Source of the DNA: a virus
Direction: 5' to 3' (one strand)
DNA length: 22,977 bases
Virus record (IMG/VR): IMGVR_UViG_3300006805_000174
Location: 1-22,977 of that record
Shown here: positions 5,246 through 12,973 of the stretch, piece by piece
Numbering within the stretch: the stretch's first letter is position 1
Layout: every line of letters begins with the position of its first letter
Notes under the pieces: generated by a model
The model's input: the letters and a program-made list of their open reading frames with translations, nothing else
What the model was told of the DNA's origin: nothing
The model's database searches: none
Made by a program: the position numbers and the translations under genes

Positions 5246-7270
5246 ATGAAAATTGAAAAGCTAATCCAGTCTGTTAATATTGCTGAGGATCTTTCAAAAG
5301 AGAAACTCATTGAAATTGGCAATAATGCTGTTGAAGGTTATGAGAATGATCTACAGTCTCGCGAACCTTGGGAAAAGGATCTAAAGACTTGGACAGACTT
5401 AGCTCTGCAGGTTAGTACAAACAAGACCTTCCCTTGGCCCAATGCGGCTAACATCAAGTATCCATTACTTGCCACTGCGGCTATGCAATTTGCAGCCCGT
5501 GCATATCCTACACTGGTCCCATCAAATGGACAGATCGTAAAGTGTAAGACTGTTGGTTATGATCCTGATGGTCAGAAGGCAGCCACTGCACAACGTATCT
5601 CTAAGCACATGTCCTACCAACTTCTAGATGAAATGGAAGATTGGGAAGAAGATATGGACAAGCTTCTTATTGCTCTGCCAATTGCTGGTACTTGTTTTAA
5701 GAAGACTTACTGGGATGCAACTAAGCAGCGTAACTGTTCTAAGCTAGTTCTACCTAAGACCCTCGTGGTCAACTACTTCTGTAAATCTCTGGATGAAGCT
5801 GAACGAGTCACTGAGGTTATCTTCGCTACCAAGCGTAAGATTACTGAGCGTGTGAATCAAGGTGTCTACCTTAAAGTAGAACTTGGTGATGCTCAAGCGG
5901 ATCTTGCTGATCCCAGCACCTCAGTTAACACAGCCTTCCAACGTGCAGGCTCTGATGACGAGACTACTCCTTACACTTTGATTGAACAACATACCTATCT
6001 AGATCTAGACGAAGATGGTTATTCCGAACCGTACATTCTTACAGTTGATGTCAACTCAAAGAAGGTTCTGCGAATTGTCCCACGGTTTAGTGAAGAGGAT
6101 GTAATTGTCAATGAAAAGGGTAAAGTTGTTTCTATCGAGGCTATTCAGTATTACACCAAGTATAGTTTTATCCCGAATCCTGATGGTGGTTTTTATGATA
6201 TTGGTTTTGGTAGGTTGCTTGGTCCCATTAACAATTCTGCTAATACTATTATCAATCAGTTGGTCGATGCAGGTTCTCTTTCTAACCTCCAAGCTGGATT
6301 CATTGGCAAAGGCCTCCGAATCAAAATGGGCGAAAGCCGATTCCAACCCGGAGAATGGAAAGCAGTAAATGCAGTTGGAGATGACCTAAAGAAACAGATC
6401 TTCCCACTTCCGGTGCGGGAACCATCTCAAGTCCTATTCAACCTTTTAGATCTTCTATTGAAGTCTGGGAAAGAACTTGCGAGTGTCGCCGAGATTTTCG
6501 TTGGTAAAATGCCAGGTCAGAACACTCCTGCTACAACTACAATGGCAACCATTGAACAAGGTATGAAAGTATTCACTGCTGTATATAAGCGTGTGTATCG
6601 CTCTCTTACTTCTGAGTTCCGCAAGATCTACAAACTCAATCGTACCTACATGAACCCTGAACAGTATATCTCTGTCTTGGACATGGAAGTACAACAGTCT
6701 GATTATCAAGGTCCAGAGGATAACGTTATCCCCGGAGCTGATCCTACTGCAGTTTCTTCACAAGAGAAACAGGCAAAGGTACAGGCGCTGATGCAGATTC
6801 TCCAGTTAGGGACGTTGGACCCCATGGCCGTTACCCAACTCTATCTGGATGCACATGAGATTCCTGAAGCTGAGAAGTACCTGAAACAACCTAGCCCGCC
6901 GCCGCCAGATCCTAAGATGGAAGCGATTAAAGCTAAGGCTCAGGTTGATCAACAGAAGGCTCAACAGCAAATGCAAATTGCTGAACACAAGCTTCAAATT
7001 GAACAGGCAAGCAAGGAGCAAGAACTCCAAATGAAGGCGGCACAGGTTCAACAAGAACTACACGCCAAGCAGATGGAAGCTGTCCTCAAGGGACAACTAG
7101 CTCGTGCGGAAGCTGGTCAGAAGATGCAAGTGCAAGCAGCACAGACCAAAATGAATTTAGCAACACAAGCGGCCAGTCATGGTCAACAAATGCAGCATCA
7201 AGCCGAAGCTGCAAAGATTCAACAACAAACTCTAAAGAAGAGGTCCACACAGAATGATAAGTCCAAGTGA
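5246..7270 (+). CDS. Portal protein with long coiled-coil C-terminus
   Basis: Head-vertex portal of a podovirus-type phage, 674 aa. The N-terminal region has the stretch FPWPNAANIKYPLL (residues 62-75), which I recognise from large podophage portals, followed by helical segments around RISKHMSYQLLDEMEDWEED. From about residue 556 to 667 the sequence is almost entirely Ala, Gln, Lys and Glu, a predicted coiled coil comparable in position to the barrel of the P22 portal. The gene starts two bases after the large terminase stop and overlaps the next small gene by 17 bp. Twelve subunits would form the DNA channel and dock the gp4-like adaptor encoded at 17339. Confidence 0.88.
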   Translation: MKIEKLIQSVNIAEDLSKEKLIEIGNNAVEGYENDLQSREPWEKDLKTWTDLALQVSTNKTFPWPNAANIKYPLLATAAMQFAARAYPTLVPSNGQIVKCKTVGYDPDGQKAATAQRISKHMSYQLLDEMEDWEEDMDKLLIALPIAGTCFKKTYWDATKQRNCSKLVLPKTLVVNYFCKSLDEAERVTEVIFATKRKITERVNQGVYLKVELGDAQADLADPSTSVNTAFQRAGSDDETTPYTLIEQHTYLDLDEDGYSEPYILTVDVNSKKVLRIVPRFSEEDVIVNEKGKVVSIEAIQYYTKYSFIPNPDGGFYDIGFGRLLGPINNSANTIINQLVDAGSLSNLQAGFIGKGLRIKMGESRFQPGEWKAVNAVGDDLKKQIFPLPVREPSQVLFNLLDLLLKSGKELASVAEIFVGKMPGQNTPATTTMATIEQGMKVFTAVYKRVYRSLTSEFRKIYKLNRTYMNPEQYISVLDMEVQQSDYQGPEDNVIPGADPTAVSSQEKQAKVQALMQILQLGTLDPMAVTQLYLDAHEIPEAEKYLKQPSPPPPDPKMEAIKAKAQVDQQKAQQQMQIAEHKLQIEQASKEQELQMKAAQVQQELHAKQMEAVLKGQLARAEAGQKMQVQAAQTKMNLATQAASHGQQMQHQAEAAKIQQQTLKKRSTQNDKSK

Positions 7271-7469
7271 TTTTGAAAATTGGAAGGCAGACCCAGTAAC
7301 TAAGGTCTTCTTCCAAGCAACGCGAGAACGTATTGAAGATGCAAAAGATATGCTATCCGTACAAGCAGGTTTAGATGTTAACCAAGACAATTATGTTCGT
7401 GGGATCATCCAAGCCTATCGAGAGTTGCAAGATTTTCGTATTGATGATTTGGAAGGAGAGATGTCTTGA
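7254..7469 (+). CDS. Small conserved phage protein between portal and GroES
   Basis: A 71-residue acidic protein starting MISPSDFENWKADPVTKVFF, with predicted helices and a central GLDVNQDNYVRGIIQAYREL segment. Similar small proteins (a D-F-x-x-W start and a G-x-x-x-A-Y-R-E/D motif) follow portal genes in related phages, but no function is known to me. The ATG at 7254 lies inside the portal gene's end and overlaps it by 17 bp. The stop overlaps the TTG start of the next gene (TTGA), so translation is probably coupled in both directions. Confidence 0.75.
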   Translation: MISPSDFENWKADPVTKVFFQATRERIEDAKDMLSVQAGLDVNQDNYVRGIIQAYRELQDFRIDDLEGEMS

Positions 7470-7765
7470 TTACACCTCTCCTGCACACAATCTTAATTAA
7501 GCCTGACGATGTTGAAACAAAGACAGCTAGTGGGATTGTAATTCCAGATATGGTTACAGAGAAAGAACGCAAAGCAGTTGAGTATAGAACAGTTATTACA
7601 GTTGGGCCGCGCGCCTTCATTGATTATGGCAGTGACCCATCTATTCTGAAAGGCGGTGATCGTGTCTCCTTCGCACGCTATAGCGGCAAGGTAATTAAGG
7701 ATGTGGACGGAACAGAGTTTGTTCTAGTTAACGACATAGACATACTTGCTAAAGTAGATGTCTAA
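7466..7765 (+). CDS. GroES-like co-chaperonin (Cpn10 fold), TTG start
   Basis: A 99-residue protein with the Cpn10 layout: an N-terminal strand PLLHTILIKPDD, a mobile-loop region TKTASGIVIPD (residues 18-28), a central VGPR and KGGDRVSFARYSG (62-74), and the C-terminal strand EFVLVNDIDILAKV. Phage co-chaperonins such as T4 gp31 replace host GroES so that GroEL can fold the capsid protein; the location among head genes fits. The TTG start is supported by AAGGAG (7452-7457) eight bases upstream and by overlap with the preceding stop. The last codons are unusual: DIDILAKV (7733-7756) is repeated, recoded, at the end of the following HNH gene, so this 3' end is probably a replacement supplied by that element. 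Confidence 0.88.
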   Translation: MITPLLHTILIKPDDVETKTASGIVIPDMVTEKERKAVEYRTVITVGPRAFIDYGSDPSILKGGDRVSFARYSGKVIKDVDGTEFVLVNDIDILAKVDV

Positions 7766-8219
7766 CTGCATTGTTTGTGGTACTAGTACAGTTTGTGGAA
7801 CAGGAACACATAAAAAGAAATCTCGTAAGTATTGTTCAAATGATTGTATTAAGAAAGCCTGTTACTTACGTAACAAAGCAAAATACACCGAAGCAACCAA
7901 AAACTGGATAAACACATATCCAGAAAAACGAAGACAACACTCTGAAAAATATCGGCGTTTAAATAAGCACTATTATGCACAATATAGAAGTGCTTATAGA
8001 TATAGATTGAAGCAGGCTACCCCTTTGTGGAGTAGTATTGAAGACATTATATCTGTGTATCAAGAAGCGGAATATTTTCAATTAGAGGTTGATCATATAA
8101 TTCCATTAAAGCATCCATTAGTTTGTGGATTGCATGTGTGGGAAAATTTGCAGTTGTTATCTAGAAGTGCTAATGCACACAAATCAAATAAATTTGATAT
8201 TGATATTCTAGCAAAAGTT
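7733..8219 (+). repeat. Recoded duplicate of the GroES-like gene's 3' end flanking an HNH gene
   Basis: The octapeptide DIDILAKV is encoded at 7733-7756 (end of the GroES-like gene) and again at 8196-8219 (end of the HNH gene). Seven of eight codons differ, each only at the third base (for example GAC/GAT, ATA/ATT, CTT/CTA); AAA is unchanged. Protein identity is complete while DNA identity is 17 of 24. The distal copy is followed by GAGGAATAAG, which serves as ribosome-binding site for the scaffold gene, so the distal copy is likely the ancestral end. Confidence 0.85.
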
Positions 8220-8228
8220 GAGGAATAA
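7758..8228 (+). CDS. HNH homing endonuclease fused to the displaced GroES tail
   Basis: Free-standing 156-aa nuclease. An N-terminal zinc-finger-like region has C4, C7, C13, C26 and C30, then a very basic Lys/Arg/Tyr helix. The HNH core is LEVDHIIPLKHPLVCGLHVW with D112 and H113, followed by N130 and the family end NANAHKSNKF-like stretch to F146. Typical relatives end near NKF; here ten extra residues follow (DIDILAKVEE) that copy the end of the GroES-like protein. Its ATG overlaps the GroES-like stop by 8 bp. Two lines counted inside the gene are about 28-35% GC against about 45% in the scaffold gene, which supports acquisition. It differs in family from the HNH genes at 2975 and 15106. Confidence 0.88.
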   Translation: MSNCIVCGTSTVCGTGTHKKKSRKYCSNDCIKKACYLRNKAKYTEATKNWINTYPEKRRQHSEKYRRLNKHYYAQYRSAYRYRLKQATPLWSSIEDIISVYQEAEYFQLEVDHIIPLKHPLVCGLHVWENLQLLSRSANAHKSNKFDIDILAKVEE

Positions 8229-8230
8229 GA

Positions 8231-9034
8231 ATGAGCGAAGAGCTACAAGTATCTGCCCCAGAGCAGATTGAAGCACCAGTCGAATCAACCCCCGTCGAGT
8301 CTACTCCGCAAGTAGATTCATATGAAGATGATGCCCGTGCACAGGGTTGGAAGCCTAAAGAAGAATATGAAGGTGATCCAAACAAGTGGCGTCCTGCAAA
8401 GGAATTTGTAGAACGTGGTGAACTCTTTGGTAAGATTGATACGATGGGCAAGGAACTTAAGGAAACCCGCAAGGCCCTTAAGATGCTACAAGAACATCAC
8501 ACAAAGGTAAAAGAGACTGAATATAATCGCGCAGTCGTCGAACTAAAAGCATTACAAAAGCGTCATCTCGAAGAAGGTAACTCGGATGGTTATCTCGAAA
8601 CTACTGAACTCTTACACGATCTAAAGACTGAACAGAAAGCTCGTGAGGTTGTTAATGAAACTGCTCCGCCAAAAGTGGACCAACGTTTCGTTGATTGGGT
8701 AGCCAACAATCGTTGGTATGAAAAAGAAGTTGAGATGCGCGAGTATGCTGATGTTGTCGGTAACGGTTACGCTGCACGTAATCCGGGTATTGATCCTGAA
8801 GATGTTCTGGTGTATGTTACCAAGCAGGTGCGTAAGCAATTCGCAGATAAGTTTGTAAATCCAAATAGAACTAAACCTTCAGCAGTTGAAGGGGCCAGTA
8901 CAGGGGCAGCTAACAAGAGTTCATTCGAACTTACCGAAGATGAACGGCGTGTCATGAATACGTTTGTCCGTCAGGGTGTTATGTCCAAAGAAGAATATAT
9001 TGCACAAGTTAAGCAAATGAAAGGTGTCAAATGA
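8231..9034 (+). CDS. Scaffolding protein
   Basis: Internal scaffold guiding capsid assembly, 267 aa. The acidic, Pro/Glu-rich N-terminus (residues 1-30) leads to DARAQGWKPKEEYEGDPNKWRPA, a motif I associate with scaffold proteins of this phage group. Then follow a long charged coiled coil (about 70-145) and a basic C-terminal helix (EEYIAQVKQMKGVK), the part that in scaffolds usually contacts the coat. It lies upstream of the capsid gene, as expected. Its Shine-Dalgarno (GAGGAA, 8220-8225) lies inside the end of the HNH gene, within the duplicated GroES tail. The 3' end overlaps the next gene by four bases (ATGA). Confidence 0.82.
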   Translation: MSEELQVSAPEQIEAPVESTPVESTPQVDSYEDDARAQGWKPKEEYEGDPNKWRPAKEFVERGELFGKIDTMGKELKETRKALKMLQEHHTKVKETEYNRAVVELKALQKRHLEEGNSDGYLETTELLHDLKTEQKAREVVNETAPPKVDQRFVDWVANNRWYEKEVEMREYADVVGNGYAARNPGIDPEDVLVYVTKQVRKQFADKFVNPNRTKPSAVEGASTGAANKSSFELTEDERRVMNTFVRQGVMSKEEYIAQVKQMKGVK

Positions 9035-9417
9035 GTCGAGTTACAGAAAAGCGCGTAGCGCGCAAATCACTTCTCCAGCGTGGTCCCCAAACTATTGCCG
9101 GTGATAAAGATCCTAACTTTGTCTATCGCTTTGTTAATGACACTGGTAGTCGCATTGCTAATTTCCAAGCTGCCGGTTATGAGTTCGTCGAGGACAAAGA
9201 TATGGTAGTTGGAGATTCTCGTGTGTTTGATCCTTCTGATATTGGTTCCGGTAAACGTGTGACTAGTAATGATGGTACTGTTTCTTATCTGATGCGTCAG
9301 AAGAAAGAATACTACGAAGAAGATCAGGCTGCAAAAGCTGCTTCAATTAATGAACAAGAAGCTGCTATGAAACAAGAAGCCACTAAAGGAACATATGGTA
9401 AATTATCTATTTCCTAG
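9031..9417 (+). CDS. Conserved head-region protein of unknown role, 128 aa
   Basis: No proven function. The product contains DPNFVYRFVNDTGSRIANFQ (about residues 27-46), an AGYEFVEDKD segment, and a C-terminal half with MRQKKEYYEEDQAAKAA followed by TYGKLSI. I recognise this arrangement (Y-R-W/F-V-N-D-T followed by a KKE-(W/Y)-Y-x-E-D-Q motif) from proteins encoded between scaffold and capsid genes in several tailed phages. It may be a minor head or assembly protein. The ATG overlaps the scaffold stop (ATGA), so expression is coupled to scaffold. A 25-bp gap follows before the decoration-like gene. Confidence 0.65.
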   Translation: MSRVTEKRVARKSLLQRGPQTIAGDKDPNFVYRFVNDTGSRIANFQAAGYEFVEDKDMVVGDSRVFDPSDIGSGKRVTSNDGTVSYLMRQKKEYYEEDQAAKAASINEQEAAMKQEATKGTYGKLSIS

Positions 9418-9442
9418 GCTTCGTCAATCCTAAAGGAAAATA

Positions 9443-10081
9443 ATGGCTAACATTTCCAAAATTAACGGGTTCCGTCCTGTTAAGCATGTAACTGGTGCGC
9501 CCTATAATGGTCAATCCAATATCTATGCAGTCGCCTCTGGTGACTCTACTGCTCTCTTCGTCGGTGACGTTGTTAAGCTTGCTGCTGATGCTAACGCTCA
9601 AGGTGTCCAATATGTAACTGCTCATGCCGCTGGCGTGGCCGGTACTGGCCAACCTGCTCTTGGTGTTGTGGTTGGTATCATCAACTCTAAGCTTGATCCT
9701 GTCACTGGTAAGATGTCTACTGGTACTATCTCTCTAGATACTCCAGTCTACCGTCCAGCTTCTACTGAACAATATGTTCTAGTTGCAGACAGTCCTGATC
9801 TTATCTATGAAGTTGAAGCAACTGCTGCTGGTTCTGCTTATGCGTTTGCTGTTGCTGACGTTGGTCAGAATGCAAACATCTTTGCTGGTGCAGGTTCCAC
9901 CTCTACAGGCAATTCAGCACATTCACTAAACCTGTCTGACAAGGGTACTGCTGCTACTCTTCCATTCAAGATCACTGGTGTTGCTGCTAAGGTTGGTAAT
10001 GAAGTAACTGGTAACTATACCAAAGTTAACGTTCAGATCAACAACCATCAGTACAAGTCTGTCGGTACTGTCGGCGTTTAA
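9443..10081 (+). CDS. Capsid decoration-like head protein
   Basis: A 212-residue Ala/Gly/Val/Thr-rich protein starting MANISKINGFRPVKHVTGAP. The opening GFRPVxxxxGAPYNG, followed by a VGDVVKL strand, resembles head decoration or head-fibre-base proteins encoded just before the major capsid gene in other phages. The middle (IFAGAGSTSTGNSAHSLNLS) is low in charge and the C-terminus has YTKVNVQINNHQY, all beta-rich in appearance. A good ribosome-binding site (AAAGGAAAATA) precedes the ATG. High Ala/Gly with little codon variety suggests an abundant virion protein. The decoration assignment is inferred from position and N-terminal resemblance. Confidence 0.6.
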   Translation: MANISKINGFRPVKHVTGAPYNGQSNIYAVASGDSTALFVGDVVKLAADANAQGVQYVTAHAAGVAGTGQPALGVVVGIINSKLDPVTGKMSTGTISLDTPVYRPASTEQYVLVADSPDLIYEVEATAAGSAYAFAVADVGQNANIFAGAGSTSTGNSAHSLNLSDKGTAATLPFKITGVAAKVGNEVTGNYTKVNVQINNHQYKSVGTVGV

Positions 10082-10097
10082 TCGAAAGGTATAATAT

Positions 10098-11006
10098 ATG
10101 TCAGTTATTACTAGTTCAAGCTTTGCTAAGCTACTCTGGCCCGGCCTCAACTCAATCTATGGTAAGTCATACAATGACTATCCAGTTGAATGGGATAAGC
10201 TGTTCGAAAAGAATTCTTCTGATCGTGCATACGAAGAAGATCTCGGTCTAAGTTCTTTCGGCCTTGCTGCTGTTAAGAATGAAGGCGCTCCTATCCAGTT
10301 TGATAGTGAACGTCAAGGCTTCACCTCACGCTACAACCATGTAGTGTACGCTCTAGGCTTTATCATCACTCGCGAAATCTATGAAGATGACCAGTATGGT
10401 AAGGTTGGTGCACAGAAGGCTAAGGCTCTTGCCCGTTCCATGCGTCAAACCAAGGAAATCGTCGGTGCTAACATTTACAATCGTGCATTCGATAGTAACT
10501 ATGTTGGTGGTGATGGTAAGGAACTACTCTCCAACGCTCACCCGAACGTTGCTGGTGGCACCTTCTCCAACATCATCGCCACTGCTGCTGACCTTTCAGA
10601 AGCTGCCCTAGAACAAGCTGTTATCGACATCGCTGGTTTCCGTGATGATCGTGGTCTGCTCATCGCTGCTCGTCCTGAGAAGCTGGTCATTCCTTATCAA
10701 CAACAGTTTGAAGCTAAGCGCATTCTCGGTTCTGATGGTCGTGTTGGTACTGATCTAAATGATCCTAACGTTCTCAAGAACGAAGGTATCTTTAGTAATG
10801 TTATTACTAACCACTACCTCACCGACTCTGACGCTTGGTTCATTCTAACTAACGTTAAGGATGGTCTGAAGTACTTCGAGCGTCGTGGTGATGCTTTCGA
10901 GATGGACAACGACTTTGATACCGAGAACGCCAAGTTTAAGGCAACTGCTCGTTACTCCTTCGGTTGGTCTGATCCCCGTGCTATCTACGGTTCTGCTGGG
11001 GCCTGA
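10098..11006 (+). CDS. Major capsid protein (Mu gpT-like, HK97 fold likely)
   Basis: Main shell protein, 302 aa. Features include the N-terminal arm with WDKLFEKNSSDRAYEED, the helix-rich region REIYEDDQYGKVGAQKAKAL (spine-like), LIAARPEKLVIP (about residues 194-205), and the C-terminal SFGWSDPRAIYGS, which I recognise from Mu gpT-like capsid proteins of similar length (about 300 aa). The gene follows scaffold and decoration genes and is followed by a terminator-like hairpin, a common arrangement for the most abundant late product. A ribosome-binding site AAAGG precedes the ATG. Codons are strongly biased to GCT, GGT, AAG and CGT forms, consistent with high expression. Confidence 0.88.
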   Translation: MSVITSSSFAKLLWPGLNSIYGKSYNDYPVEWDKLFEKNSSDRAYEEDLGLSSFGLAAVKNEGAPIQFDSERQGFTSRYNHVVYALGFIITREIYEDDQYGKVGAQKAKALARSMRQTKEIVGANIYNRAFDSNYVGGDGKELLSNAHPNVAGGTFSNIIATAADLSEAALEQAVIDIAGFRDDRGLLIAARPEKLVIPYQQQFEAKRILGSDGRVGTDLNDPNVLKNEGIFSNVITNHYLTDSDAWFILTNVKDGLKYFERRGDAFEMDNDFDTENAKFKATARYSFGWSDPRAIYGSAGA

Positions 11007-11014
11007 TGATTTCT

Positions 11015-11037
11015 CCTCCACCTTTGGGTGGGGGTTT
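11015..11037 (+). terminator. Terminator-like hairpin after the capsid gene
   Basis: CCTCCACC (11015-11022) pairs with GGTGGGGG (11027-11034) over 8 bp including one T-G wobble, loop TTTG, followed by TTT and then ACCTCTT. It starts nine bases after the capsid stop. The short T-run suggests partial termination or 3'-end protection of the capsid mRNA. Confidence 0.6.
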
Positions 11038-11055
11038 ACCTCTTAAGGAGATATT

Positions 11056-11460
11056 ATGTCCGCAGGTATTGTAGGTCCAGCCGGTGTTACTATTACCACA
11101 CCAGCCGCACGCGACCCGTATGTAAAGATGGCAAAGCTTGAAGTAGCCGACGGTGCTACTGGTTTTCTAGCTTTCATTCTTCCGAAGTATGCAGTTGTTG
11201 TTGGTGTCTATACAATCAGTGCTGGTGCTAATGCTACTCAGACAATTAACGTTGGTTTCACTAACGGTGGTGTCGAACTAGTCAGTGCATTTGCACCGAA
11301 CTCAACTGGTTATGCTCCCTCTGGTGCAGCTACTGGTGCTTCTGTTGGTGTACAACTTACAGAAGATAAGCATGTCTATCTAAAGGCAAGCTTGACACTA
11401 ACTAATCCAGTTATTGTTAAAGTGGAATATATCATTCCACCGCAGGGTCTGTCCCTGTAA
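11056..11460 (+). CDS. Hypothetical virion protein, 134 aa, beta-rich
   Basis: No family recognised. The sequence is low in charge and rich in Val, Ala, Thr and Gly with alternating hydrophobic residues (ATQTINVGFTNGGVELVSAF, about residues 58-77; NPVIVKVEYIIPP near the end). This suggests a beta-sandwich such as a head decoration or neck protein. It is isolated between two hairpins (11015-11037 and 11469-11510), so it could be present on its own short mRNA. The ribosome-binding site is good (AAGGAGATATT before ATG 11056). Location directly after the capsid gene favours a structural role. Confidence 0.55.
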   Translation: MSAGIVGPAGVTITTPAARDPYVKMAKLEVADGATGFLAFILPKYAVVVGVYTISAGANATQTINVGFTNGGVELVSAFAPNSTGYAPSGAATGASVGVQLTEDKHVYLKASLTLTNPVIVKVEYIIPPQGLSL

Positions 11461-11468
11461 CACCCTAG

Positions 11469-11510
11469 AGGGCGTAGTTTGTTTAACCGCAAATTGCGCC
11501 CTTTCTTTTT
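11469..11510 (+). terminator. Strong intrinsic terminator
   Basis: AGGGCGTAGTTTG (11469-11481) pairs with CAAATTGCGCCCT (11490-11502) along 13 positions with two G-T wobbles and an 8-nt loop, followed by TTCTTTTT (11503-11510). This is the clearest rho-independent terminator in the window. No promoter is visible before the next gene at 11522, so downstream genes depend on read-through or antitermination. Confidence 0.85.
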
Positions 11511-11521
11511 AAGGAAATTTT

Positions 11522-11830
11522 ATGCGCCCAGTAGTAGTTAATAAGCTCGGTACAGGAACATCGGCGTGGATTCCATTGGATTTTAAACAGAGTCCTTTTA
11601 GTGTTGGTCTAGGTGCAGTTGTCAATGGCACAATTACCTATGACATCGAACACACCTTCGATGATGTTTATGATCCTGCAGTAACTCCCGTTGCTTTTAA
11701 ACATGCAACTCTAGTTGCTCAAACTGCCAACAAAGATGGCAATATTGCATTCCCAGTTCGCGCTATTCGTATTAACAACACAGCCGGAACTGGTGATACA
11801 ACTCTCACAATTCTACAAGGTCAACGATAA
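11522..11830 (+). CDS. Small virion-associated protein, 102 aa
   Basis: Hypothetical protein starting MRPVVVNKLGTGTSAWIPLD, with a TYDIEHTFDDVYDP segment (about residues 40-53) and an end rich in Thr (NTAGTGDTTLTILQGQR). A start of MRPVVV and a Y-x-I/V-E-x-T-F-D-D strand are typical of small structural proteins encoded after capsid genes in several phages; no biochemical role is known to me. TTAAGGAAATTTT precedes the ATG and overlaps the T-run of the terminator. The final base of its stop is shared with the next gene's ATG (TAATG), indicating coupling. Confidence 0.6.
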   Translation: MRPVVVNKLGTGTSAWIPLDFKQSPFSVGLGAVVNGTITYDIEHTFDDVYDPAVTPVAFKHATLVAQTANKDGNIAFPVRAIRINNTAGTGDTTLTILQGQR

Positions 11831-12303
11831 TGAATATTCAAGACATCTCTGATTTCCTTGATCTCGTTAAGAACCCAGACAAGTATAATAAGTTTGTTGA
11901 TGATATCAAAGCTGAACAAGAACGTCTCAAGGCTGTAATTGCAACCGTGGGTAAAGCTACTGAACTAGACAAGCTTCGCAAGGCTGCTCAAGCTGACAAG
12001 GATTCTTTTGAAAAGAAGATTGCTGCTTATGAACAAGAACGACAGGCCGCTCTTGAGCGTGATCAACGTGCTTTGTTTGCACGTCAAGCTGCTGCTGATG
12101 AAGTAGCACAGAATGGTCAGAATCTAATTCAAGAAGCTTCCATTAAACTAGAACAAGCAACTAAGCTGTCTGATAGTTTCGCTGGTCGTGATAAAGAACT
12201 GCGTAAGCAGGAAGCCTTTGTTGAAGAACAGAAGAAGCTACTCGCTGCTCAGATTAGTGAATACGAAGAGAAGCTAGTTAAGATTCGCTCTGTTCTAGGT
12301 TAA
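11830..12303 (+). CDS. Coiled-coil protein, 157 aa
   Basis: Predicted to be helical almost throughout, with Lys, Glu, Ala and Gln in heptad-like spacing from about residue 25 to the end (ADKDSFEKKIAAYEQERQAA, then DKELRKQEAFVEEQKKLLAA). No domain is recognised. It starts at the TAATG junction with the preceding small virion gene and ends one base before the next gene. A coiled-coil protein here could be an assembly chaperone, a minor scaffold or a virion linker. Codon use is like that of the neighbouring late genes, so it appears native to the operon. Confidence 0.6.
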   Translation: MNIQDISDFLDLVKNPDKYNKFVDDIKAEQERLKAVIATVGKATELDKLRKAAQADKDSFEKKIAAYEQERQAALERDQRALFARQAAADEVAQNGQNLIQEASIKLEQATKLSDSFAGRDKELRKQEAFVEEQKKLLAAQISEYEEKLVKIRSVLG

Positions 12304-12304
12304 C

Positions 12305-12535
12305 ATGGGAGTATCATTAGAACAACGTTCGGATTCACTTGGGTCATTAAAATTAGATCAAGTATCATCTACTTTGTTCTATGTGGGAGAGGCAACGTTT
12401 GCTGCCTCTACTGCAGACGCCCTTTGGCGAATCCGCAAGATTGATACAACCACTGGTGTGGATGTTCGCTGGGCGGACGGCGATGCCAAATATGACAACG
12501 TGTGGAATGACCGCACATCACTTACTTATCTATAA
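12305..12535 (+). CDS. Small conserved phage protein, 76 aa
   Basis: The product contains LFYVGEATFAASTADALWRI (residues 25-44), then VRWADGDAKYDNVWNDR. The pattern YxGEA followed by A-x-W-x-I, a W-A-D-G and a final W-D/N-D-R-x-S-L-x-Y is one I recognise from short structural-region proteins in many phages, but without assigned function. It begins one base after the coiled-coil gene's stop. It is probably a virion or neck-proximal protein, judged by context alone. The next gene has its own AAAGGAG ribosome-binding site. Confidence 0.6.
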   Translation: MGVSLEQRSDSLGSLKLDQVSSTLFYVGEATFAASTADALWRIRKIDTTTGVDVRWADGDAKYDNVWNDRTSLTYL

Positions 12536-12544
12536 AGGAGTAAG

Positions 12545-12964
12545 ATGCCTACAGCTTCTTATACAAAAATCCCTGCTGCAAATGAAGATCTCGCAGAGGG
12601 TATTAACTCAGGCACTGATCAATGGGCAATTGCTCTAACCAACACTGTTCCAGCTTCTAAGACCTTTGTCTCTGGTACTACCGATTTGACTACGAGTGGT
12701 GGTTACACCGCTGGTGGTAATAACGTGTCTACTACATCTAGTGGCATGAACGGTTCAGACTTTGTTCTAGTACTTGCAGACCCGACAGTATGGACAGGTT
12801 CAGGTGGTGGCTTTACTTTCAGGTATGCACTGCTTGTCAACAAGACAGTTAATGTGATTCCCGGTTATTGGGATTATGGTTCTAGTCAAGTAGTAGCTGC
12901 TGGTGAAACTGTTACAGTTGATCTAGATCAGACAGCAACCGTTGGTGTCTTTAAGCTTACGTAA
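12545..12964 (+). CDS. Hypothetical structural protein, 139 aa
   Basis: Low-charge, Thr/Ser/Gly-rich protein beginning MPTASYTKIPAANEDLAEGI and containing VLADPTVWTGSGGGFTFRYA (about residues 75-94), then a short end strand TVDLDQTATVGVFKL. Composition and alternating hydrophobics suggest a beta-rich virion protein. AAAGGAG lies just upstream of the ATG. The gene follows the 76-aa protein by 9 bp and precedes a 395-aa structural gene by 9 bp. No family is recognised. Confidence 0.55.
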   Translation: MPTASYTKIPAANEDLAEGINSGTDQWAIALTNTVPASKTFVSGTTDLTTSGGYTAGGNNVSTTSSGMNGSDFVLVLADPTVWTGSGGGFTFRYALLVNKTVNVIPGYWDYGSSQVVAAGETVTVDLDQTATVGVFKLT

Positions 12965-12973
12965 GGAATTTAA

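Noticed and set aside
10090-10095. TATAAT just before the capsid gene as a promoter
   Set aside because: No acceptable -35 at 16-18 bp, no TG extension, and the start would fall at or beyond the ATG.
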